The position numbers and the translations under genes are program-made. Under the pieces are notes generated by a model. The model did no database searches. It was not told the DNA's origin and saw only the letters and a list, made by a program, of their open reading frames with translations. This document shows positions 28,465 to 36,869 of a stretch of DNA of 64,000 nucleotides, one piece after another. Each line of letters begins with the position of its first letter. Position 1 is the first letter of the stretch. This DNA is from an uncultured Bacteroidota bacterium (GTDB lineage: Bacteria > Bacteroidota > Bacteroidia > Flavobacteriales > Flavobacteriaceae), in contig CACKQW010000006.1 in NCBI GenBank assembly GCA_902602415.1, positions 1 through 64,000 of the forward strand. Reading direction: 5' to 3'.

Positions 28465-30396
28465 TTAAACTTCTATTTTAATTTTATCTTTAATGATCTT
28501 AACAAAATCTTTGACTTTCATCTTACCATAATCTTTTCCACCATGACTTCTTAAAGAAATTTCTTTTTTATCTGATTCTTGTTCCCCTACGATAATCATA
28601 AAGGGGATTTTTTCAAGTTCAGCATCTCTGATTTTCTTGCCAACAGTCTCGCTTCTGTAATCAATTAGGCCGCGAATTTCGTTATTTTCTAACAAATTTA
28701 AAACATTTTGACAGTATTTTTCATGTTTGTCACTGATTGGAAGAATTATAAACTGATTTGTTGTTAACCAAAGGGGTAAATTTCCAGCAGTGTTCTCCAA
28801 TAAAATTGCAATAAATCTCTCTAAACTTCCGAATGGAGCTCTGTGAATCATCACAGGTCTAACAGGTTTATTATTTTTGTCAATATATTTTAAGTCAAAT
28901 CTTTCGGGTAAATTATAGTCAACTTGAATTGTACCAAGTTGCCACTTCCTTCCTAATGCATCATTTACCATAAAATCGAGTTTAGGTCCATAAAATGCTG
29001 CTTCACCTTCAACAATACTATAATTTAGTTCTTTATCTTTTACAGCTTTGATTATTGCTTTTTCAGATTTTTCCCAAGCACTGACACTGCCTATATACTT
29101 GCTAAAATCTGCTGAATCCCTTACTGAAATTTGAACACTGTAATCATTTAACCCTAAAGATTTAAAAACGTATAGAGTCAGGTCAATAACATTTTTAAAC
29201 TCATCATCTAATTGATCTTCGGTGCAAAATATATGTGCGTCGTCCTGAGTAAAACCCCTAACTCTGGTTAATCCATGCAGTTCACCGCTTTGTTCATATC
29301 TGTATACGGTTCCAAACTCAGCATATCTTATAGGTAAATCTTTGTAGCTGAACTGTTCAGAATTATATATTTCACAATGGTGAGGACAATTCATTGGTTT
29401 CAAAAAGAATTCTTCATTCTCTTTAGGTGTTTTTATAGGTTGAAAGCTATCATCTCCATATTTTTCATAATGACCGGATGTAATATAAAGTTCTTTGTTT
29501 CCAATATGAGGAGTTATTACTGTTTGGTAACCTGCTTTTTTTTGAGCTTTTTTTAAGAAATTAACTAATCTTTCCCTCAAATCAACTCCTTTTGGATGCC
29601 ACAAAGGCAAGCCTAGACCTACCTTGTTAGAAAAAGAAAAAAGTTTGAGCTTTTTCCCAATCTTTCTGTGATCTCTTTGTTTAGCTAACTCAATATTTTC
29701 TAAATATTCATTCAATAATTTTTGTTTTGGGAAAGATATTCCATAAACTCTTGTTAATTGTTTATTATTTTGGTTTCCTCTCCAAAAAGCACCAGAAATA
29801 TTTAATATTTTAACAGCCTTGATTATTGATGTGTTTGGAATATGCCCACCTTTACATAAATCGGTAAAGTTAGAATGATCACAAAATGTAATCTCACCAT
29901 CTTTCAATTCGTGAATAAGTTCAACTTTATATTTATTATATTCATTCTGATAGAATTTTATAGCATCTTTTTTTGAAACAGATCTGATTTTAAAATCATG
30001 TTTTTCTCTACATATTTGTAACATTCTAGTTTCAATTTTTTCAAAATCAGATTCAGAAATTTTTTGGTTATTGGTATCTATATCGTAATAAAATCCGTTA
30101 CTAATCGCCGGACCAATTGTAAGTTTTGCATTCGGGAAAAACTCTTTTATGGCTTGAGCCATTACATGTGAGGTGGAATGCCAAAATGCCTTCTTTCCTA
30201 GATCATCTTCCCATGTGTAAAATTCTAATTTGCCGCTCCCATTTATTTTACTGGATATTTCTAAAGTTTCACTATTTAAGCTAGCTGAAATAACATTTCT
30301 GGCAAATCCCTCACTGATATCCTTCGCAATCTCTAACGCTGAGGTTCCTTTAGGGTATTCTTTTATCGATCCATCATTTAAGCTAATTTTAATCAC
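28465..30396 (-). CDS. thrS: Threonyl-tRNA synthetase
   Basis: 643-aa class II synthetase with TGS domain (SLNDGSIKEYPKGTSALEIA), the editing domain (HSTSHVMAQAIKEFF, with the HxxxH), catalytic core motif 2 RYEQSGELHGLTRVRGFTQ, zinc-binding FLKPMNCPHHCEIY, motif 3 IHRAPFGSLERFIAILLE, and an anticodon-binding C-terminus. GTG start at 30396. First gene of thrS-infC-rpmI-rplT. Confidence 0.97.
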   Translation of the reverse strand: MIKISLNDGSIKEYPKGTSALEIAKDISEGFARNVISASLNSETLEISSKINGSGKLEFYTWEDDLGKKAFWHSTSHVMAQAIKEFFPNAKLTIGPAISNGFYYDIDTNNQKISESDFEKIETRMLQICREKHDFKIRSVSKKDAIKFYQNEYNKYKVELIHELKDGEITFCDHSNFTDLCKGGHIPNTSIIKAVKILNISGAFWRGNQNNKQLTRVYGISFPKQKLLNEYLENIELAKQRDHRKIGKKLKLFSFSNKVGLGLPLWHPKGVDLRERLVNFLKKAQKKAGYQTVITPHIGNKELYITSGHYEKYGDDSFQPIKTPKENEEFFLKPMNCPHHCEIYNSEQFSYKDLPIRYAEFGTVYRYEQSGELHGLTRVRGFTQDDAHIFCTEDQLDDEFKNVIDLTLYVFKSLGLNDYSVQISVRDSADFSKYIGSVSAWEKSEKAIIKAVKDKELNYSIVEGEAAFYGPKLDFMVNDALGRKWQLGTIQVDYNLPERFDLKYIDKNNKPVRPVMIHRAPFGSLERFIAILLENTAGNLPLWLTTNQFIILPISDKHEKYCQNVLNLLENNEIRGLIDYRSETVGKKIRDAELEKIPFMIIVGEQESDKKEISLRSHGGKDYGKMKVKDFVKIIKDKIKIEV

Positions 30397-30426
30397 TTAC
30401 TTTAAAATTTTGGTTAAAATTAGGAA

Positions 30427-30630
30427 TCATTTTTTAAATAGTTCAGATATTATCTTAAATAATGAAGTAAAAATCATTGATATTGCAATCACACAAAAAG
30501 AAATTCCACAAATAACAATAAAAATGGAATCATTAATTCCTCCCAAATGTATAAAAATGGGCCCAATAAATATTGGTATGAATGACAATAACAAGAGTTT
30601 AATATTTTTAGAGAAATTTTTACTTATCAT
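30427..30630 (-). CDS. Small membrane protein, DUF6095-like
   Basis: A 67-aa protein with two hydrophobic segments (LLLLSFIPIFIGPIFIHLGG and IFIVICGISFCVIAISMIF) and a basic start. It resembles the DUF6095 small proteins that sit beside murQ in flavobacteria (family name from memory). Its start overlaps the murQ end by 11 bases, so they are co-transcribed. Function unknown. Confidence 0.7.
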   Translation of the reverse strand: MISKNFSKNIKLLLLSFIPIFIGPIFIHLGGINDSIFIVICGISFCVIAISMIFTSLFKIISELFKK

Positions 30631-31429
30631 TTGATTTATAATTTTCTATTGCTAACCTGATATTTTTGTATTTATGAATTAAATCTTTAGCAACACTTTT
30701 ATCAATATTGAGTATTGATTCCACGATTCTTATTGCCCTTTCATAAAGTTTATTATTTGATAATTTCATATCAATCATTTTATTATCTAAAACTCTTCCT
30801 AGTTTGATCATAACTGCACTTGAAATCATATTAAGAATCATTTTTTGAGCCGTTCCAGCTTTCATCCTAGAACTTCCAGAAATATATTCTGCTCCTACTA
30901 TTACTTCTATTGGGAAATCAGAGTTTTGAGCAATTTTTGTATCTTGATTACACGTAATACATCCTGTAGTTATTCCATTTTTCTTACAACTAATTAGACC
31001 CCCTAGTACATAAGGAGTTGAGCCTGATGCTGAAATACCAATGACCATATCATTTTGATCTATATTATAAAATAGTAAATCTTTCCATGCGTTAGTAATC
31101 GAGTCTTCTGCATGTTCTTGGGACTTCCTAATAGCTGCATCCCCACCTGCAATCAAGCCAATAATTTTATTTTCAATACCAAAGGTGGGTAGACATTCTG
31201 ATGCATCTAGAATACCAAGCCTTCCACTTGTTCCGGAACCAATGTAAAATAATCTACCATCATTTTTTAGAATTTTAAATGCTTTTTCAATTAGTAGATT
31301 AACCATTGGTAAACATTTTTTAACAGAAGTTGCTACTGAATTATCTTCATTATTTATTTCGCTTGTAATAACCTCGATAGACTTTTTTTCTATATTAAAA
31401 TAATTCGATTCTTTTTCAGTTGTTTTAAT
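30620..31429 (-). CDS. murQ: N-acetylmuramic acid 6-phosphate etherase, probable AUU start
   Basis: Cleaves the lactyl ether of MurNAc-6-P during cell-wall recycling; SIS fold. The track starts at an internal ATG (31306), but the frame is open upstream and encodes the normal N-terminus: (M)KTTEKESNYFNIEKKSIEVI. The first codons after the upstream stop are GCT ATT AAA ACA ACT; no ATG, GTG or TTG exists, so ATT at 31427-31429 is the likely start (269 aa). Motifs: FYIGSGTSGRLGILDASE, GGDAAIRKSQEHAED and SGSSRMKAGTAQKMILNM. It starts 13 bases after icd. Confidence 0.9.
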   Translation of the reverse strand: MKTTEKESNYFNIEKKSIEVITSEINNEDNSVATSVKKCLPMVNLLIEKAFKILKNDGRLFYIGSGTSGRLGILDASECLPTFGIENKIIGLIAGGDAAIRKSQEHAEDSITNAWKDLLFYNIDQNDMVIGISASGSTPYVLGGLISCKKNGITTGCITCNQDTKIAQNSDFPIEVIVGAEYISGSSRMKAGTAQKMILNMISSAVMIKLGRVLDNKMIDMKLSNNKLYERAIRIVESILNIDKSVAKDLIHKYKNIRLAIENYKSNDK

Positions 31430-31442
31430 AGCTTAATATATT

Positions 31443-33656
31443 TTAAATGTTATCAATGATATTATTTAAAGTGATTGAAGGTCGCATTATTTTATTGATA
31501 ATAGAATTATCAGTTTTATAATAACCATTTAAGTCTATGCTTTTCCCTTGATTTGAATTAATTTCATTCATTATTTTATTTTCATTTTTTAATAGGTCTT
31601 GATAAACTTTAGAAAACTCATTTTTAATTTCTTTGTTTTCATCTTGACTGCTTAAAAATTTTGACCAATATAAAGCAAGATAGAAATGACTTCCTCTACT
31701 ATCAATTTCACCAACTTTTCTTGATGGAGATTTATTATTTTTCAAAAGTTTTTCTATCGCTTGATTTAAACAAACAGAAAGTATTTTAGAATTTGGATTT
31801 TTGAGAGACATGTCTTCTAATGCTACAGAAATAGCTAAAAATTCTCCGAGAGAGTCCCATCTGAGATGATTTTCTTTTAAAAGTTGCTGAACATGTTTCG
31901 GAGCAGAGCCACCTGCACCAGTTTCGAAAAGTTTACCTCCATTCATTAAGGGAACAATTGATAACATTTTTGCACTTGTACCTAACTCTAATATCGGAAA
32001 CAAATCTGTTAAATAGTCTCTTAATACATTGCCAGAAACAGAAATAACGCTTTTTCCTTCTTTTACTTTATTTAGTGTAAAAACCGTAGCTTCATAAGGG
32101 CTCAAAATTTGAATATCTATTTTTGAGGTATTGATTTTCTTTAATTCTTTTTTTACAACTTTAATTATTTCTAAATCATGTGGTCTTTTCTTATCTAACC
32201 AGAAGATAGTTGGAAAATTTGTTTGCTTTGCTCTGGAAATTGCAAGCTTGATCCAATCTTTGATAGCATCTTTTCTGACAAGGCACATTCGCCATATATC
32301 TCCTTTCTCAACAATATGTGATGCTATAGTTTTTCCATCTTTTGTTTGGACCTTGATTTGTCCAGCTTTTTTTATTTCAAATGTCTTGTCGTGAGAGCCA
32401 TATTCTTCAGCTTTTTTTGCCATTAGGCCAACATTTTGAACGGTGCCCATAGTCGATGGATCAAATGCTCCTTTTTCTTTACAAAAATCAATTGTTGCTT
32501 GGTAAATTGAAGCATATGTGCTATCAGGGATTATAGCTTTAGTGTCTTTAAGTTCTCCGTTCCTATTCCACATTTTTCCAGAACTTTTTATCATTGCAGG
32601 CATTGATGCATCAATAATCAAATCACTTGGGACATGAAAGTTTGAAATATTTTTTTCAGAATCAACCATTGCAATTTCAGCACTTGAAAGAAATATATTC
32701 TCCATTTCTTTTGTTATTCTATTTTTTTCATCTTTCTCAAGAGACTCTATTTTTTCATACAAAATAGATAAACCACTGTTAAAATTTACATTTAAATCTG
32801 AAAGAATTTTTTTATTATTTAAAATGAAATCTTTAAAATAAACCTTAAGCATATGTCCAAAAATGATAGGATCACTGACTTTCATCATCGATGCTTTTAA
32901 ATGAAGGGATAGGAGGATTTTTTTATCAACACAATTTTTTAATTGTTTTTCAAAAAACTTATATAATTCTCTAATGCTCAGAAAGCTTGTATCAATAATT
33001 GTCCCTTTGTGAACAGTAATATTTTCTTTGAGAATTGTTTTTTTATTATTTTCATCATAAAAATAAATATTCAATAATTCATGTTTTTTAGATGTATTAG
33101 ATTTTTCATTGTTTCTGAAATCTCCACTGCTCATTGTTGAAACATGGGTCTTTGATTTTTTTTCCCATTTACCCAATTTATGTGGGTTTGTTTTAATGTA
33201 ATTTTTTATAGCTAGGGGTACCCGTCTATCTGAATTTCCTTCTCTCAAAATCGGGTTTACTGCACTTCCTTTGATTTTATCATATATTGATTTTATAATT
33301 AGTTCATTATCATTATTTGGCTTTTCAGGGTAGTTTGGAAGTGGGTATCCTTTGGATTGTAATTCAATTATTGCTTTTTTTAATTGTGGAATTGATGCAC
33401 TAATGTTAGGTAATTTAATGATATTTGCATTTGGATCTTTTACTACTTTACTTAAAAATTCTAAATCATTTTCATATTTAACTTTACTTCCCAAAAAATC
33501 GTTGAATGTTGCCAAAATTCTTGCAGACAATGAAATATCTCTGGTTTCAAATTTAATTTTTGAAGATTTGGTAAATGCTTGTAAAATTGGAAGAAGGGAA
33601 GCGGTTGCTAGGGCAGGAGCTTCGTCGGTTTTGGTGTAAATAATCTTCAACATCAA
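31443..33656 (-). CDS. icd: Monomeric NADP-dependent isocitrate dehydrogenase
   Basis: A 737-aa enzyme of the monomeric IDH type (about twice the size of the dimeric enzyme, unrelated subunit layout), converting isocitrate to 2-oxoglutarate. Typical segments: YTKTDEAPALATASLLPI at the start, NSDRRVPLAIKNYIK, STMSSGDFRNNEKS and GAGGSAPKHVQQ. Length is as expected. It has a TATATTTG promoter box 20-27 bases upstream, separate from the candidate RNA gene that terminates just before it. Confidence 0.96.
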   Translation of the reverse strand: MMLKIIYTKTDEAPALATASLLPILQAFTKSSKIKFETRDISLSARILATFNDFLGSKVKYENDLEFLSKVVKDPNANIIKLPNISASIPQLKKAIIELQSKGYPLPNYPEKPNNDNELIIKSIYDKIKGSAVNPILREGNSDRRVPLAIKNYIKTNPHKLGKWEKKSKTHVSTMSSGDFRNNEKSNTSKKHELLNIYFYDENNKKTILKENITVHKGTIIDTSFLSIRELYKFFEKQLKNCVDKKILLSLHLKASMMKVSDPIIFGHMLKVYFKDFILNNKKILSDLNVNFNSGLSILYEKIESLEKDEKNRITKEMENIFLSSAEIAMVDSEKNISNFHVPSDLIIDASMPAMIKSSGKMWNRNGELKDTKAIIPDSTYASIYQATIDFCKEKGAFDPSTMGTVQNVGLMAKKAEEYGSHDKTFEIKKAGQIKVQTKDGKTIASHIVEKGDIWRMCLVRKDAIKDWIKLAISRAKQTNFPTIFWLDKKRPHDLEIIKVVKKELKKINTSKIDIQILSPYEATVFTLNKVKEGKSVISVSGNVLRDYLTDLFPILELGTSAKMLSIVPLMNGGKLFETGAGGSAPKHVQQLLKENHLRWDSLGEFLAISVALEDMSLKNPNSKILSVCLNQAIEKLLKNNKSPSRKVGEIDSRGSHFYLALYWSKFLSSQDENKEIKNEFSKVYQDLLKNENKIMNEINSNQGKSIDLNGYYKTDNSIINKIMRPSITLNNIIDNI

Positions 33657-33675
33657 TCACTGTTATTATAAGTTT

Positions 33676-33683
33676 CAAATATA
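33676..33683 (-). promoter_or_regulatory. Putative -7 box of icd (TATATTTG)
   Basis: Minus-strand TATATTTGAAACTT, identical over 15 bases to the sequence before the DUF6607 gene. It lies between the terminator of the candidate RNA and the icd ATG, so icd seems to have its own promoter. Confidence 0.5.
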
Positions 33684-33734
33684 AAGAATGCTTATAAAAA
33701 AAATGTTAAAAATGATAATAGTTTCTAAAAAAAA

Positions 33735-33775
33735 TGAAAGCCACATTTGAGTATTGCTACCCCAATATGGCTTTC
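33735..33775 (-). terminator. Intrinsic terminator ending the candidate ncRNA
   Basis: In minus-strand RNA the arms GAAAGCCAUAUUGGGG and CUCAAAUGUGGCUUUC pair over 16 positions (one mismatch, two G-U), followed by AUUUUUUUU. It lies more than 450 bases beyond the rplS stop, so it marks the end of a separate non-coding transcript. Confidence 0.85.
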
Positions 33776-34166
33776 TGAATTTCGAAAACTGTTTCTGTTT
33801 TGAATTGCTTCTCTACCAGGCATATTTTCTCAATTGTTGAACTGTCTGGCTTACTCACTTCTCTAGGAAATTTTCTGCTCAGCAGTTCTTGATTACTTAT
33901 TCAAATATGGCCAAAGCTATATTTGATATAGGCTTATTACTTAATTTCATAATCCTCACTTCTCACCAAGTTTCCTTGATGGATGAAAAAACATTTAAAT
34001 TGTGCAGGCACACTTTCAATAGTTTTTTCGTAGTTAATTTAAGCTAGGCTTAAATTCTTAATAAGTAATCATGTCAAAGAACGTTCTAGAATTTGACTTG
34101 TTTAACAAGTTGTTTATCCTTTCGGAGTCCACTACAAATCCTTTAACAATAATAATATAGAAATCT
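33735..34166 (-). ncRNA. Candidate structured non-coding RNA, unassigned
   Basis: The ~580-base gap between rplS and icd has no ORF of 60 codons but is rich in pairing. A perfect 11-bp long-range helix joins 34060-34070 with 33891-33901. Inside it are a 9-bp hairpin (34036-34056), a GUUUUUUC/GAAAAAAC stem, and a 7-bp hairpin with a GAAA tetraloop (33964-33981). Downstream is a GAACUG/CAGUUC pairing and the intrinsic terminator. A single-stranded-looking GAGAAGUGAG occurs twice. I could not find RNase P core (GAAAGUCC), tmRNA (tag frame, T-loop) or SRP (GGAAGCAG) signatures. The 5' end is approximate. Confidence 0.65.
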
Positions 34167-34239
34167 AATATTCAAAAAATAAAATTGATAAAGATATTAA
34201 CTACTTTTAAACCATACTTATTAACAATTGTTAAATAAG

Positions 34240-34590
34240 TTAAGCTCTTTTTTCTTTAATTTTTGCTTTCTTCCCCGTTAGGTTTCTAAAATAAAATATT
34301 CGAGATCTTCTTACTTTCCCTTTTTTATTTAATTCAATCTTTTGAATAGACGGTGAATTAATAGGAAATATTCTTTCTACTCCAGTATTTCCAGACATTT
34401 TTCTAATCGTGAAGGTTTCAGTTGCATCTTCACCTCTTCTTTGTAATACAACACCTTTGAAAAATTGTGTTCTCGTTTTAGATCCTTCTTTTATTTCATA
34501 AAATACGGTAATTGTATCGCCTGAACAGAAAGATGGATAATCTTTAACTCCTTTTAAGTCGTTTTGAATATTTTTAATAATACTATTCAT
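34240..34590 (-). CDS. rplS: Ribosomal protein L19
   Basis: 116-aa L19 at the subunit interface: FCSGDTITVFYEIKEGSKTR, FFKGVVLQRRG, ETFTIRKMSGNTGVERIFP and the basic C-terminus. It follows trmD by 75 bases, and a separate promoter box with the extended TATATTTGCACCC sequence lies in that gap. rplS next to trmD is a widely conserved pair. Confidence 0.98.
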   Translation of the reverse strand: MNSIIKNIQNDLKGVKDYPSFCSGDTITVFYEIKEGSKTRTQFFKGVVLQRRGEDATETFTIRKMSGNTGVERIFPINSPSIQKIELNKKGKVRRSRIFYFRNLTGKKAKIKEKRA

Positions 34591-34618
34591 TATTATATGG
34601 TGTAATGTATAACGGGTG

Positions 34619-34626
34619 CAAATATA
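34619..34626 (-). promoter_or_regulatory. Putative -7 box of rplS (TATATTTG in TATATTTGCACCC)
   Basis: Minus-strand TATATTTGCACCC, identical to the tRNA-Lys promoter segment. It gives a leader of about 22-25 bases for rplS. No ribosomal-protein leader structure is evident in the short gap. Confidence 0.55.
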
Positions 34627-34665
34627 ATTAAAAAAATAAATCGATAAATTATTTTAATGATTAAT

Positions 34666-35337
34666 TTAAAGAAGCTTAGGCCTTTTTTTATTTGTTAACT
34701 CAACTGCTTTTTTACTTCTCCAATCTTCTATATTTTTTTGATCTCCACTTAGTAAGATATCAGGAACCTCCCAGTCTTTATATTTTCTAGGTTTTGAATA
34801 AACTGGGGGTGCTATTAAGTTATCTTGAAATGAATCAGTAAGTGCCGACATTTCATTTCCTAAAACACCAGGTATTAGTCTAACAATGCTATCTGCAAGA
34901 ATAGCAGCAGGTAGCTCACCACCGGTTAATACAAAGTCACCAATTGAAATTTCTCTAGTTACCAAGTAATCTCTTATTCTTTGATCTATCCCTTTGTAAT
35001 GACCGCATAGAATTATTATGTTATTTAAGCAAGATAATTTATTACACAATTGCTGGCTTAATTTTTCACCATCAGGAGCCATGTATATAATTTCATCATA
35101 TTTTGTGTTTTTCTTTAGATCGTTTATACAATTATCAACAGGTTCAATTAAAAGAACCATTCCCGATCCACCTCCATATTGATAGTCATCAACAGATTTG
35201 TAATTATTTTTTGAATAGTTTCTAAGATTATGAATATTTATTTCAACTAGATTTTTTTCCAAACCTTTTTTGATAATTGATGTATCTAATGGACCTTTTA
35301 ATATTTCAGGAACAGCAGTTATAATATCAATTTTCAT
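34666..35337 (-). CDS. trmD: tRNA (guanine-N1)-methyltransferase
   Basis: Methylates G37 of tRNAs with SAM, preventing frameshifts. The 223-aa SPOUT enzyme has the trefoil-knot motifs LCGHYKGIDQRI and ISIGDFVLTGGELPA, plus YGGGSGMVL and the C-terminal DSFQDNLIAPPVYSKP. It begins 5 bases after the upstream DegP-type gene, likely one operon. Confidence 0.97.
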   Translation of the reverse strand: MKIDIITAVPEILKGPLDTSIIKKGLEKNLVEINIHNLRNYSKNNYKSVDDYQYGGGSGMVLLIEPVDNCINDLKKNTKYDEIIYMAPDGEKLSQQLCNKLSCLNNIIILCGHYKGIDQRIRDYLVTREISIGDFVLTGGELPAAILADSIVRLIPGVLGNEMSALTDSFQDNLIAPPVYSKPRKYKDWEVPDILLSGDQKNIEDWRSKKAVELTNKKRPKLL

Positions 35338-35342
35338 TTTTA

Positions 35343-36767
35343 TTATCTAAAATTAAATCTTTCGATTTTGTTATTACTTGTTAATATTTCAATTGAAATA
35401 GGATCATAATAATTTCTATTTTTTATTATATTTTCGACATCTGAAACTGATAAAATAATTTTTGAATTTATTTTTTTGATAATATCATTTTCTTTGATTC
35501 CATATTCTTCCCAATATGACTTATATTCTAGGTTAAACTCAGAAATTTTAACACCTTTTTCGATATTTCTTTCAGAAATTTCATTTTCACTCAAATTTTT
35601 TAAAATACCAATCAGATAAAAGTTTACTCTTTCATTCCTGTTAAGTTTTACTTTTACATAATTCATGGATCCATCACGCTTTAATTTAACTTCAACTATG
35701 TCATTTGGTCTTTTGGTGTTAAGATAACCCTTTAAATCAGCAAATTTTGAAATTTTTATTCCATCTATGCTTTTGATTACGTCGCCAACTTTTATACCAG
35801 CTGATTTTGCTCCTGAGTCACTATCTATCCCATTTATATAGAATCCCTCAGTATCACTTATATCTAGTTCTTTAGCTTGAGAACTATTAAGTGATGTTCC
35901 AGTTACACCAAGAAATCCATATTGAACAATTCCGTATTCCAAAATATCCTCAATTACCTTTTTAGCAATATTACTAGGAACTGCGAATGAGTATCCTACA
36001 TATGATCCAGTTTGGGTCTGAATTGCTGTGTTAATACCGATTAATTCTCCTTTATTATTGATTAATGCACCTCCAGAATTTCCTGGATTTACGGCAGCAT
36101 CAGTTTGTATGTAAGATTGTGTTGTTCTTCCAGTTGGATCCAAGTTCCTTGATTTTGCTGAAATTATACCAGCAGTAACAGTGGACGTAAGATTAAAAGG
36201 GTTGCCCACAGCCAAAACCCATTCACCGATTTCTGTTGAATCACTATCTCCAAAAACAGCATATTCGAAATCAGTATTAGAGTTAATTTTTAGCAGTGCA
36301 ATATCATTCTGTTCATCACTTCCTATAACTTCAGCAACATATGATTGATTGTCATTTGTCGTGATATCAATTTGGTCAGAATTTTTGATAACGTGATGAT
36401 TAGTAACAATATAACCATCAGAAGAAATTATTACACCAGAACCGCTTCCAATTTTAGGTCTAATTTGAGGTCTTCCAAATAAAAAATCTTCAATGCTAAA
36501 ATCTTCATTGGATGATGAGGAGCTTTTAACATGTACAACAGTATTTATAGCTTTTTTTGCTATTTCAACGAAGTTATTTTCTGTTTTCTCAAGAAAGGAA
36601 AAATTATTAATAACTGGTTTTTTTAAAGTACTTAAGAATTCTTGGTTATGAATATCTCTTTTATATTCATCAACAGATCTGATTATATTCTGGTCTATGT
36701 ATGAATGAGCAACAAAGAATAATCCGATTAAAAAAAATGAGAATATGGATATTTTAAAAAATTTCAT
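35343..36767 (-). CDS. degP: DegP/HtrA-type periplasmic serine protease
   Basis: Envelope quality-control protease/chaperone of 474 aa. N-terminal hydrophobic signal/anchor (FFLIGLFFVAHS), then a trypsin-like domain with the catalytic triad His125 (TNHHVI), Asp155 (QNDIALL) and Ser231 (NPGNSGGALI). Two PDZ domains follow; the first (GFLGVTGTS to VEVKLKRDG) is clear, the second short and divergent, with GIKENDIIKKINSK. The gene could equally be named degQ/htrA. First gene of a run with trmD. Confidence 0.93.
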   Translation of the reverse strand: MKFFKISIFSFFLIGLFFVAHSYIDQNIIRSVDEYKRDIHNQEFLSTLKKPVINNFSFLEKTENNFVEIAKKAINTVVHVKSSSSSNEDFSIEDFLFGRPQIRPKIGSGSGVIISSDGYIVTNHHVIKNSDQIDITTNDNQSYVAEVIGSDEQNDIALLKINSNTDFEYAVFGDSDSTEIGEWVLAVGNPFNLTSTVTAGIISAKSRNLDPTGRTTQSYIQTDAAVNPGNSGGALINNKGELIGINTAIQTQTGSYVGYSFAVPSNIAKKVIEDILEYGIVQYGFLGVTGTSLNSSQAKELDISDTEGFYINGIDSDSGAKSAGIKVGDVIKSIDGIKISKFADLKGYLNTKRPNDIVEVKLKRDGSMNYVKVKLNRNERVNFYLIGILKNLSENEISERNIEKGVKISEFNLEYKSYWEEYGIKENDIIKKINSKIILSVSDVENIIKNRNYYDPISIEILTSNNKIERFNFR

Positions 36768-36854
36768 AATTATGTTATAAAAATAATAATTATCAATTTT
36801 CGTGCTATTTTTTTTAACTGATATTTAACAACATTTAACTGAGTTAAATATTTT

Positions 36855-36862
36855 TATCTTTG
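36855..36862 (+). promoter_or_regulatory. Putative -7 box of dapF (TATCTTTG), near-leaderless
   Basis: TATCTTTG ends 7 bases before the dapF ATG, so the mRNA leader would be only 0-3 bases. A TTAACT/AGTTAA inverted pair just upstream could be an operator but is weak. Confidence 0.5.
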
Positions 36863-36869
36863 TTTAGAG

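Noticed and set aside
33735-34166. RNase P RNA, tmRNA or SRP RNA
   Set aside because: No GAAAGUCC/CCGGCUUA P4 pairing, no encoded tag followed by a tRNA-like T-arm, and no GGAAGCAG SRP loop on either strand.
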